Below are positions 53,366 through 64,000 of a stretch of 64,000 bases of DNA, in pieces. The DNA is from Branchiostoma floridae (taxonomy: Eukaryota > Chordata > Leptocardii > Amphioxiformes > Branchiostomatidae): positions 10,793,482-10,857,481 of the forward strand of contig NC_049983.1 in assembly GCF_000003815.2 (NCBI RefSeq), read 5' to 3'. The notes under the pieces are model-generated. The model searched no databases, was not told the DNA's origin, and worked only from the letters and a program-made list of their open reading frames with translations. Each line of letters starts with the position of its first letter. Positions within the stretch are counted from its first letter, which is position 1. A program made the position numbers and the translations under genes.

Positions 53366-56300
53366 GTAATCAACAAACAACAACAAGCCGTTTAACCAGT
53401 TTTTATCAAAGTTCACTGTAATAAAGACCTGATCTTACCATGTACGTTCTGAAAAACTGGCTAGAACCATAGCAATGGTGACCCATCGAAACACTATGTA
53501 AAGATACTCTTACATCATTCATCTTGAGGAGAGAGCGAGTTTGTGCGAACTCCACCCAAGCAGATGGTGGCACACATAGCCAGACAACAGCTGCGGAACA
53601 TAACATATAAACCTGATATCTGTCTGGGTCACTTCTTACGTCATCAGAACCATAGATCACAACGACATGGGGACGAAACTGCACAGAAGCCACAGGAAGA
53701 GAAATACGGGGATTTTATAGATGCTATAAATTTGTCTATGAGCACCAGCCTTTCGGGCGTTGTAGAATAAACCAAACTCGGAAGCCTAGGTAACACCCCT
53801 CTTTACTAGAGGCTGCGGCCCCTGAGCGACAAAAGATTTGACAGATAGCTCAATGAATTTCATAGATAAAGAAAGAACGCTTCTTTTAACGTTTTACTTG
53901 GCAATGTTTAGTTGTCTTTTGAAATATACTTTAAAATTTACATATTGCATTATATCATGAAAACAAGAGTCATACAACTCCAATTTTGGTCACTGTACGG
54001 TAGCTAAGCGATCTCCGTCTAGGGGAAAGAGGCACACAGCATTTTCAAAGACATTACAAACACAAGAAAATCTAAGCCACCCAAGACCGCTCCTTGGCTG
54101 ATCCCACAACAGTGGGAAACCCCTAGTAGGGTAGTCAAATGTAAGTAGCATCTATTACAACACGACGGGTCCTCCACTGGAAAATTGCCATCTGGCAGGG
54201 CATGACCGTTCAAGTTCATTTCCAGCGTGCTGCACTTCAAATTGGGAAGGGTAAATGGACTTCCGTCTTCTGGTGTATTTTGGCATTAGTTTACGTTTTA
54301 TGTGGCCTTATGGGGTTAGGAGCTCCACGATCAAAGAAACGAAAGGTAGAAGAGAGGCAATTTTCAAGCACGCCAAAGTAACTTATATCAATGCCACTGT
54401 AGTCCTTCCTGCAACTTTGAACTTGTTGGCATTTATGCTTTATACAATGCGGATGAACCTACAAATATATTGAAATGATAGGTGGCGAATTTCAAAGCCC
54501 ATCACGGAAAATGATTTATTGCAAAGGATGTTTCCAATAATTGTATTGTGATCCGTTTAGATGATTAGGGAAACTTTTTACGCATCATTAATGAGAAAGT
54601 ATGGTAAGGAAGGAAGGAAAATGTTTTATTCATCAGAGTTACGTAAGGGTTAAGTCGGTCAGTGTGGAAGTGACCCTGACCTAGACTGGGCTACTGGAAG
54701 AAAAGAGTTGAGAAGTTCACACGGTCTAAACTTGATTCCTGGATTCCTGGGTGAAGTAATGAGACCACACACGCTTACGTCTATGTGTCTGTTGCACAAC
54801 TCAACATCCGTAAGTTTAAGAAACGGAAACGAAAATGAGCCTGCGCTCTGTATTCTAAAATCGCAACAACAAACTTTCTCATTTAGAACAGAACTGTTGC
54901 TTCATGGTTGATGCTTACAGCTGTGATATATAACCGGTCAGATGCAGCACAGGGTTAAATCTTTCACTTCATGGGAAATGGACATTAAATCATTCCCATC
55001 TGTATCAACTGGAAGTAGTTTCATTTCTGTTGTTTCACGGGGTCCTGGGTCTATTAGCCCGGCGTAAAATCCTCTGGTCTTAAATTAAGTTCTGGCACAA
55101 CAGTAGCCCATTATGTTTATAATGACAGGTATAATCATGTGTATAATCTTTAGTATCTACCAGACTCCGGCCTGGCCGAATATATAGTTACATGGGACTT
55201 TGGCCATTTTCGGAACAAAGGCATGGTAGGAGTATTGGCCTAGGAGTGAACTGTCCGGCCGGCGGATAGCTGGATAGACTGCAAAAGACTGCCTGAAATC
55301 TTATGTCAACTTATTTGTCTCTATTTGGCCAAATTCTTCTCTTTTTTTCATCCAGCTGACACGTCTGCTTGACTTGTAGACTGCAGATTTTGTCTTGAAT
55401 TCATGCATTGTGACCATTTTCTAAACAATGCATTGCAACAAGGTCTTTTCTTTGAGGTTTCTAGACTGTGTTCTTGACTCAATCTATGCATTTGGCTTCA
55501 GCAATCAGCACCCTTCTCTGCGCTCACACCCTCTCATATACAGCCATGTCTTTGCCATTATTCCCGCCGTACTCCGTATGGTAATTGGGTTCAACGCAAA
55601 GGTTGCGTCCAGCGAGACCTGAGGTTAACGAGTTCTGCAGGTATTATACTCTGCGGTTCCCTTACACAAAACACGCTAATCCCCTGTCTAGTCGTCAAGC
55701 AGAAAAAAATCCTGCACGATTCGCCAAACCGAGTGATTTCTGGTTCCAGAGAAGCACTTTTCAAAGGGTCGCCTACGACGTGGGTGACTGGACCTTTTCC
55801 ACTAGACGGCGATCGGACTAGTGCGACTTCGCTGTGACCTATGTTAGATTTTAACCGTTGGTTCCACAAATTGGAATATCATACAAAATGCAAAAGTATA
55901 ACAGTTACTAAAAAAAAGCACACAAAGTTGGACGAAATTCTTTTTCTATCTAGAAAATTCGATATGCAATCTGTCAAATATCATGTCGTGCCTAATTGCA
56001 TGCAGCGAAGTCGCTGTCCTATAGCCTAGTGAAAAGGACGCGTGAAATGAAAAGTTAATGATCACATTCAGTGGTAGTGAATTTCTAGGTTACAATAAGT
56101 AATGGATTGTTCGTATGCATAATCATTCTGGCTATTGCTTATTTAAAAAAACAGCAAAACAGTAATTAAGACATCCAAGCGTTTGATCAGTGAGCACAAA
56201 AATGTAAACATTTGGCTGTCTATCAGCTCCAACAGGTTTGGCAACAAACAATAAATATTACAGACCAGTGGACTGGATGTTGAAAAGAGGCCCGGCTGTG

Positions 56301-59300
56301 CGACCTGTCCCTCTATAGGGAGGGTTTAGGCGTTGAAAGGTGATGGACAGAACTTGTGTGGGGAAATAATCGATTAGTCACGGGTTTCCGACAGGGCGTG
56401 AAGAACTTTTGTAAGGATCAAGCCGTCCGCGAAATTATACATGTAATTTATAAGCGCGGCGGACTCATTCTTTTTGCAGATTTGCAGATCTTTTTTTCGG
56501 CAATTGATGCTAAGACGCTGTACAGGGAAACATTGGAAAACAATTCTTTCCAACATCAACTCTTTTAAGTGCTATCTTGATGATAAATAATATCCTACCT
56601 TCCTTACAACATCACAGAACCCACACATTATAGAAAAGATGGGATTCTTCGTTTTCCACTGTCTCAGGAAAAGACGTCGAACCCAACAAGTTACCGTTAG
56701 CTTTTAGACAAGAGTAGACATATTCTATACTGTTCTACACTATTTGTTTGTATGTCTCCAATAAACTATTATAATAATTAAGTTTGAAAATCGAATATGC
56801 AACAAATCTGAATGTAACTTAAGTTTATCAGAAGAAAATCTGACTGAAGATATCTTCAGCAATTACCACCGTACCCCTAAACCGTAATTCGGACCGCCCC
56901 TGTTTTCAAATAGTTGAACCCACGCCTCCTGCTTCTAAGATTTAGTTTCTGCTACTGTATTTGACAAGAAAAGGAAGCTGTCGCCTGCTGTAGTCGATCA
57001 ATAAACATGGTCAGCTCAGATTGGCGTGAGGTTGACCCGGGTCACGACAAAGCTCTGTACGACCAGCCCAGCAAAGACTAACACCGTGCCGTGACATAAC
57101 CGCCACAAATAGTCTCTACGAGACTCCCGCCCATGCCAGCCAGCAAGCACATATACAGACTATCGAAACTAATGCCATGAAAAGAGACTTTCATTTATAG
57201 ATCCATAATGATATCTACATGGAATGATTTGCCAAACAATGTACGATCTGCTAGTAGGGCAAGATTTAGCCAGGGGCTCCTTAGACATATGAAAATTGCA
57301 ACTTGATTAGACGAACTGTAAATAACTGCGCTCAACTGTAAGTAACTGTAAGTAATTTTACGTGTTATGTTCGTATTTTTACATGTCATATGTCCATGCC
57401 TGGTCGAATAAAGGGACTTAGGCCAAGTTAGGAATAAAAGCATAGTAGGAGTTGATTGGCCTTGGAGTGTTGGTCGTCCTTACGTCGCAAACTGTACTCC
57501 TCGGCCACCTGACTCCTCTGGCGTGTTTTCTGTCTTATTTTTTTTTTCCAGCGACCTGTAGAGCCTGATAGAGGCTAGCCCTATTAAAACACGCCTGCCA
57601 TGGTCTACAAATTAGACAGGACGCAAACAGTCCTCCGCATTGCTCTGTGCGTGCCCGGCAAGTTTGGACTCAACTCTAAATTGAGCCAATCTTTATGAGA
57701 GGACAGCTCAAGTTGTATCATTGGTGGAATTCTTCACTTTGTTGCACAAGTCGAGCTCTTATTAGGAAATCTCTTGAAGCCGTGTGAGCAAACCTGTTTG
57801 ATTATCTCCATCAGAGAGACTTGAGAATGTTATCGGTAGCCCGTTTTGTTGATGTTATTGTAGCTTTCTAGGCTATGGTTTCCTTCGCCCTGTTACGAGA
57901 CGCATAGCTGGATCCGTCAGGATAGCTGGAATAGTTCTGTCCTGTGTACCGTATCCAAGCCAGTGCGGGAAAATATAGACTGAAGCTTTCTCGTTGAAAC
58001 AAAGAGTACAGTGCATTTCGCACGATCGGTACAAAGTACGAAATAGAAATGACTTAAATCTTACATGGTCAACATCTGTGATATTATGTTACAGACAGGT
58101 TTGGCTAATTGTAGGTTTAAGTATATTTTCTTTTTTTTATTTATGAGAATTGTCACAAGTTACGATATAATCAAATCTTAGACAAGTCTCTTTGAGCAAA
58201 GAAATGTAGCTAGCGTTCACTTAAGATATCATACTCTAATCTAAAGTCTATAACTCTGTCTCATATAGAGGTTGTACTTTCATAATATCTCTTATCTGAT
58301 CCTACAGACGTCAGCGTGACTATTGACTTAGCACGAACATATAATCAAATCACCACAAACCCATATTTACAGTGAGATCGGATTCAGATATTCTTTCAGC
58401 TAGTTGTCTGGCAATGTCGCAGACCCCGTGCCCCAATTTCTTTTGGTTCCGCTATTTTGATTTACCTTTTGCATACTTTCTCATCCTGTCGCCACCCCAG
58501 GAGGGTACGCCACCTAAAATTACACCCCCTGTCACTGTGGAAGAAAGGAAATCCGACCCAAGCCAAAGCAGCGGACGCCAGTAATAGTGAAGAATACCTG
58601 TCAGCCTTTTTCCGTTGTTTGTTTTCTGGCCGTGTTAGATGTCGTACCTGTCGTATGTTACAGGCAAATTAGACACGAACAAACGTTATAAGGCCTATAT
58701 AGGCTTAAGTTCGGTAAGTACAAAAACAAACAGATAATTCCTCCATATCACAAAATTTAGATACATTTTGTATCAACATTGATCACGGTTCACTAATAGC
58801 CATATGTTTCTGAAGCAAACATTCGACCCCTTCCACGCACTATCTATTCCATTCGTGTAATGAGTTTTAGATGGACACAGAACTCCATTGGGAAAGAAAA
58901 CACAAATAACAACAGTTGCTGCGCACAGGAGGTAAAGAAAATAAACATGACTTCATTTGATGACAAACTGAGTTGATGATATCACCTGAGTTTCAATTAC
59001 ACACTGTGCCAGTTACATAATGATAAGCCTTTCAAATTCGTTGAAACGATGCCTTTCACTTTTAGGTAGATGTACGACAGAGCACTCACTAGACAGTGTA
59101 CCAATATGACATTTGCTCCAAACCCCCCGCATCCACCAAGAGGATATTTCTGTCTCACTAGTAACCCCATCCACGAGCCCCAATTGGAGCATACTTGAAC
59201 CCTTGCCCCCCTGACCCACCCTCGTTGATACACACCGATCAAGAATCCAATCCCGCCCTATCCCGCCGACACCCCTCTGTTCGGCCAAGTGCACAGACCC

Positions 59301-61047
59301 ACTTAACCCTACCCCGCCGCTCATACCTCATTCCTTACACCTTAAATTTGAACCCAATCTCACCTTGGAACGCGACTTAAACGTTTTCAGCTCCGTTAAA
59401 CTCCCCAGGGAGGAGGATGCGCGGTTTATATTTGTCTGTGGGTCTCCACGCCACTTGCGACACTCCGACCTCGACGCGACCAAGAATTTGCTCCGGTCGC
59501 AGCAAAAATATATCGGTACACACTTAGTTAATCAATCACACGTCGTGTCCTGGTGAACTAACCTCAAACCATCTCCTATGTCATGAACGTAGACCATGGT
59601 TTGTCTCACACAAGCTCGCCTCCAAAAGTAGCATTTGTATATGAATGTCAAGCTAACGTTAGTTTGCCGTCAGGAGTTGAAGAAAATGGTAGCTATCTAC
59701 ATACATGTACTTCGTGAATTCGGTTGACTTAAGCCTAACAGGACTCCTTGAACCGTGAAGAGTTGTACCGTGACTAAATTTTGCCGTTTTTCAACTTGAC
59801 AAATGGAACAAAAGTTCCGAATCCCATATTGTCACATTGAGGTAGACAAAGAATTGAGAAAGCCAACTTGAATTTTGCTGACAGTGATGTAAAAATAAAC
59901 TGTGTGCTGTTAACACTTTTTTGTAACGATATAGGCCGTAGTGCCAGGTTCCAATGTTATGCTGTGATAGTTCCCATATACACAACACGGATATACAGCT
60001 ATGGAGACTTCTTACTCAATCTGGAGTGAATTACAAACCTTTAAGGTGCAATTTCTGGGCTTCTTGCCCAAATCTTAACTTGGAGAAGAGCCCAATGTGG
60101 AAGAAACTCTAAGAACCCTTTTCTGTTGTCTAGACACTACAAAATTGTAGTTATCCAACACAAAAGGCACAAGGATTCCGAAACATTACGTGTCGTCTTT
60201 ACGTGAGTTTTGATATACATGGGCACCGAGATTGGCAATGACAGTGATATCTGCTATCTGATATGCCCAAACACTTCATGCTACCCACTACCTGGCAAAG
60301 GTCTCAGTGGGACGCACGGAGCCATTGCTACATACTCTCACTCCTATCAACATTAATCACCTTTGAATAGCCCCCGTTCTTTCCTTCGTTCCTAATTGAT
60401 TCATGATTATAAAACACTCCGGTTACACACTCACCGTACAGTCCGGACCGACAGACCGGCTCAGACCACGCCGTCCTCCGCACCGTGTGCAGCCCGGGTC
60501 CCGACGAAGTCCTGATGACGGCTAGCGGAATTCCGTACGAAGTTGCCTGGCAAATTTTCCGTGGGGTCAGTCGCCGCACCAAGTATGGGAAGATATCAGT
60601 GTCTCACTCCGTGCACACAACTGAACACCGCTGGCGCGAACGGCCGATACTACACGACCACGCCTACTGCTAAGGTGCTCCAACAATTTTTCTGACCTTT
60701 TACGTTTCTATAAGCACTATGTCGTCTTGGTGTGTACAAATCTGTTTCTCTTCATCCAATCTTCCACACCTGGACAGACGGGAAGTCTCCTTTCTTTAAC
60801 CAGAACCTGTAATACCTTCAAGACAACGGGTGATCCTTGTAAGAAGTTGCCACCCGGTCCTCTGGCAATAGACTAAGCACTCGCTCCAAATCCCTGGCAC
60901 GTCGTTCCTTGCTATATCCCTCCTAGCCTCAAGGACTACACCAGGTGGTAGGCAGCTACGCGTCTGAACTTTCCTAGCCCACAGCGACGGAAAAGCGCAC
61001 AGTTCAGACTTCTCTGGAATAAAAACGGGTCTGAATCTTCGTCTTAC
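53366..61047. other. Gene-poor region
   Basis: AT-rich DNA with scattered GC-rich islands (near 55600-55830, 59200-59500, 60430-60670). The island at 60430-60670 is open on both strands: in plus frame it ends RRTKYGKISVSHSVH to a stop at 60673, and in minus frame it has a strong donor-like TACGGTGAGTG (exon end 60435). No known family is recognised, and no exon chain could be built. A segment near 55140-55260 resembles one near 57390-57470 (CATGGTAGGAGT / CATAGTAGGAGT and neighbouring words), a diverged dispersed repeat. Confidence 0.4.
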
Positions 61048-61442
61048 TGAGGTAGGAAATCACCGCTGACGACTTTAGGGCTTGGCGTGGTCAGGAGCTT
61101 GACAGATGCTTTCCGGAATGGCCCTCGGAGCGCGGACCGTTTGTCAGGATCGGTCCCGTACGTCCCCGCATGTAGCGCGTGGTTAAACGTACACAGCTTC
61201 TGATTGATGTGAACCTGGCTACAAGTAGCGCAGCCTCTCAGAATCTGGAGCCTTCCGCACACGCGACCGACTAACCCCTCGGGTCGTCCCAGGAGCGCGG
61301 ACAGGACCACGTCAGGATTACGCGGTCGGGGCGATGGATTCTTCAGCTTGTGTCGGACTCCTAGGCTATGCAAACCCGCGCCACCACGCGTGGCATGTTC
61401 CACAGCTACGTGCGAAGGCCTCAGTTTAGCTCGCCGTCTGAG
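61048..61442 (-). CDS. Predicted internal exon, possible TIMP/netrin-like cysteine motif
   Basis: Minus strand: a strong pyrimidine-rich acceptor (TGTTGGTCGCAG before 61442), 131 open codons, and a strong donor (CCTCA / GTAAGAC after 61048, phase 2). It is GC-rich and codon-like against AT-rich flanks. The middle reads LRGCATCSQVHINQKLCTF then NHALHAGTYGTD and FRKASVKLL. The C-x2-C-x4-H-x-Q-x2-L-C spacing is loosely like the start of TIMP and other NTR domains. TIMPs use C-x-C, so the match is imperfect and the family call is tentative. No flanking exon could be joined with confidence. Confidence 0.4.
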
Positions 61443-62194
61443 CTGCGACCAACAGAATGGGACAGAAGAAGACGAATGATTGTTGATTTTCACAAATCTC
61501 TAGACGTGGTACCCAGAGATGCTGGGAATGATAATTGAAGCCCGCGGGCGCTGGATGGAGACCTTTTCTTCCTTTTCTATGATACCAGTCATTAGTACCC
61601 ACGGCGCGCAACTTCAAACGCGTCGTAATTTTCTACGCTACTTCTTTTGCCCTGGCCTGGTTCTGGGGCCACGCTCAGGCAATTGGATTCTATTGTTGTT
61701 CAGAAAGGATGTAGAAAAACACACCGGATGGGTCTAAAAGAGATGGCAGAGTGGAACAATCTACTGTGGTCTGTCAGGTAGTTCGGTACTCTACCAAAAA
61801 GTTATAATTCATGTCAGGGCGGGGAGCTCTCTCCCCTCAAGCTGTTACCATGGCGACCGTATAAAGGCCGTATAGGCTAATCCTTGCCGTAAGGAGAGTG
61901 CTGAAAATGAAACGCTCATCAGTGCTTTCAACACTTTCAAGTCCAGATGGACGTTTGTAACAGCAGTCCGGCGTCAATTATAATGTGAAATGCCAAAGGC
62001 TTGTATTCGCCCTCTGGCAGGATAGAAATATTTCCTTTAGAATGTTAGTGTAGATCAGAACATGTGTATACTTTGAAAATGATGCAAACTGATAGCAAAA
62101 ATTGAAGATTTTGGTGTCAATTTCGTCCAGAGAAAACGTCGCATATCTCCGTTCCATTAGGGACAGTCATGAGTGGTGAATACTAGAAAGTAGG

Positions 62195-62315
62195 GCAGGG
62201 GTAGGGTATTTTAATTTAGAAGCCTAGTACTAAAAAGTACAAGACACTGGGGTAGGTATCTTAATTGAGAAGCCCAGTATCTAACCCCAAAGGTGCATAT
62301 TTGAGGTCGGAGTCG
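62195..62315. repeat. Short direct duplication
   Basis: GGGTAGGGTATTTTAATTTA then GAAGCCTAGTACTAA is followed by GGGTAGGTATCTTAATTGA then GAAGCCCAGTATCTAA. Two diverged units are about 47-50 bp apart. Confidence 0.6.
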
Positions 62316-62648
62316 TAGCAGGTGTCTCCATGAAGAACTGGAGGGTTATAGATTAGTTGTGATGTGGACAGAGTCTCCCACTATCACGTGAAGGCTGGGT
62401 CAGTGCGTCCCACCAAGCAGTCATGTGTGATGAAAGCTGACGTGTGCAAGGCTGTGTAAGTAGACCTTCAACGGGAATTTGGGTTTCAAAATATTGATAT
62501 ACATTTCAACGAACAAGCAAAACTTACAATGCTTTGAATAAAAAGCAAAGGTTTTGACATCATTATCAATATATAAATGATAATTTTGTGAAGCGTTTTG
62601 AAAATCTCTGTCAACAACATTTCTTTAGACGAAGTGAAATTAGCTACC

Positions 62649-64000
62649 AACAAGAGTTCGTAGACCTCAGGCCTGCATTAAATGTATTGGGTTTCTGTAG
62701 ACCTATTGTGTATTTTTGCCTTTTTGTCTGTTGTACGTGGTTGGAAAAATGAGCTTTTTACCGTGTTGGTTGTGCACCATGCAAAAGTCTGACTCTGAAA
62801 TTCCATTTTCTGAATTTGTAAGTTTGGACATGGATGAACATTACTTATTTTGGATTTCTTAAGTATGTAACCAACCACAGTACTTTGAAGTTGTTGAGAC
62901 GCTACCTTTTTTTGTCTCAGATGGCCCATGCACATGTAGTTACTCTGTCACATGATATACTAATATCTTCCTATTTCAACGTACTGACCTAATGCAGCTG
63001 CTAAGTCTCCTTGGTTTGTGTTCTTCCAATGATATTCATTAAAGATTTATTTCTGGGGTGTTATTCACTTGACATCGGAATGTTACTCGCATAATTTGAC
63101 CAATGATACTTTTATCTGTAGTTCCATAGACATTAGACAATATGAATAGTGGTAGCCCCCATGCAGCAGCAACAGTTAGTCCCCAGGGTGGTATGATATT
63201 TTCATTCAATCCATCCAACCCAAACCTAAATCTCCTGTAGTATCTAAGCCAAATTTAACAGCACAATTTACTATGAAAAATGTCCTTGTCAATCCCATTT
63301 ATAGATGGCAAGCTGCTGGCAATGGAAGCTTTGAAAAGTTCAGAAGCTGTTGTAGTCAGAGCAAACACCCAGCAAACATCCCCGCAAACCAATGAGCAGT
63401 TGCTTAGAAGGGGAATTTCATCATATATTTGCCGCGACAAAATGCAACAAACGATACTGAATTCAAAACAGAACAAAGCTAAGCCTCCACCACTTAACCC
63501 TGCCTGTACCATAGATTAAGCAGGCCCAAAAACCAAGCGAATATGACTAGCCCAAAACAACAAATTACCTGTATACAGTATGGAAATGGCATTACCAAAG
63601 AAACAAAAAGAAACACAGGACAAATCATACACATACCTTTCTCTTATGCCCACACTCTATACAGTTCTCCTCCACATTAGAAAATTGCATCTTCTTCTGT
63701 TTAAGTTCAAGTTCAACCATGATTGCCAACAGGGTAAAGGAACTTGTACCGGAACTTAAAACTCAGTACTATACAGCTCTAGAAACACCACAAAGAGTAA
63801 TAAGCAAACTCCAATTATACCTGACCAACAGATATATAATCTGGCACACTCCCGTCATCTGGCAAACTGTCAGTGCCACTAAGTAACCTGATACATTGAA
63901 GGTGGCCCAGGCCAGATGATGGTTCTACACCCAACCATAATCTGTTTTTAAAACCAAGCAGATATTGGGAGGATGCCCCAACCACACTAAAACAGGGTCA
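62649..64000 (+). repeat. Long dispersed repeat, copy B (runs off the window)
   Basis: Same orientation as copy A at 30188-31400. It is highly similar over more than 1.3 kb, with small indels and a copy-B-specific stretch near 63700-63880. The window ends at AAAACAGGGTCA, the position where copy A passes into its 150-bp tandem units. Confidence 0.9.

Overview
This window looks like animal nuclear DNA, most probably from an invertebrate chordate such as amphioxus (Branchiostoma). That call is inference. It rests on intron-rich genes with canonical GT-AG junctions, animal-specific proteins (a BAR-PH-PTB APPL adaptor, a two-membrane-pass RING-CH ubiquitin ligase, a giant secreted leucine-rich-repeat protein), a tRNA-derived SINE, MITE-like elements and abundant minisatellites. 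There are no operons, bacterial genes or CRISPR arrays. Two runs of N mark assembly gaps (8485-8584 and 10480-11038).

Layout: (1) 756-1005, plus strand: probable last coding exon of a gene that begins left of the window, ending in a PPxY-containing tail. (2) 2734-5188, minus strand: a three-exon gene for a MARCH-type membrane E3 ubiquitin ligase (RING-CH plus two transmembrane segments). (3) 7099-37060, plus strand: a complete 27-exon APPL gene. Its exons, joined by phase, give 767 codons plus stop with no frame break. Intron 1 is 15.4 kb and holds most of the window's repeats: an AT-rich minisatellite, a 132-bp tandem array, duplicated blocks, a CA microsatellite and a fold-back repeat family. 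(4) 41941-50127, minus strand: a three-coding-exon gene for a secreted protein of about 2,535 residues with seven LRRNT-LRR modules and a long acidic Thr/Glu-rich linker. It converges tail-to-tail with APPL. (5) 50140-64000: largely unassigned, with a 73-bp near-perfect palindrome, a 240-bp terminal-inverted-repeat element, the second copy of a long dispersed repeat, and one GC-rich predicted exon on the minus strand (61048-61442) with a cysteine pattern reminiscent of TIMP/netrin-like domains.

The genes show no sign of forming one pathway. From family knowledge, APPL acts on early endosomes (Rab5 effector, receptor-signalling adaptor), MARCH ligases ubiquitinate membrane proteins for endosomal sorting, and the LRR protein would act outside the cell. 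No clear new system was found. The most unusual items are the architecture of the LRR protein, the cysteine-rich insertion and duplicated splice junction of the MARCH gene, the repeat content of APPL intron 1, and the 73-bp palindrome.
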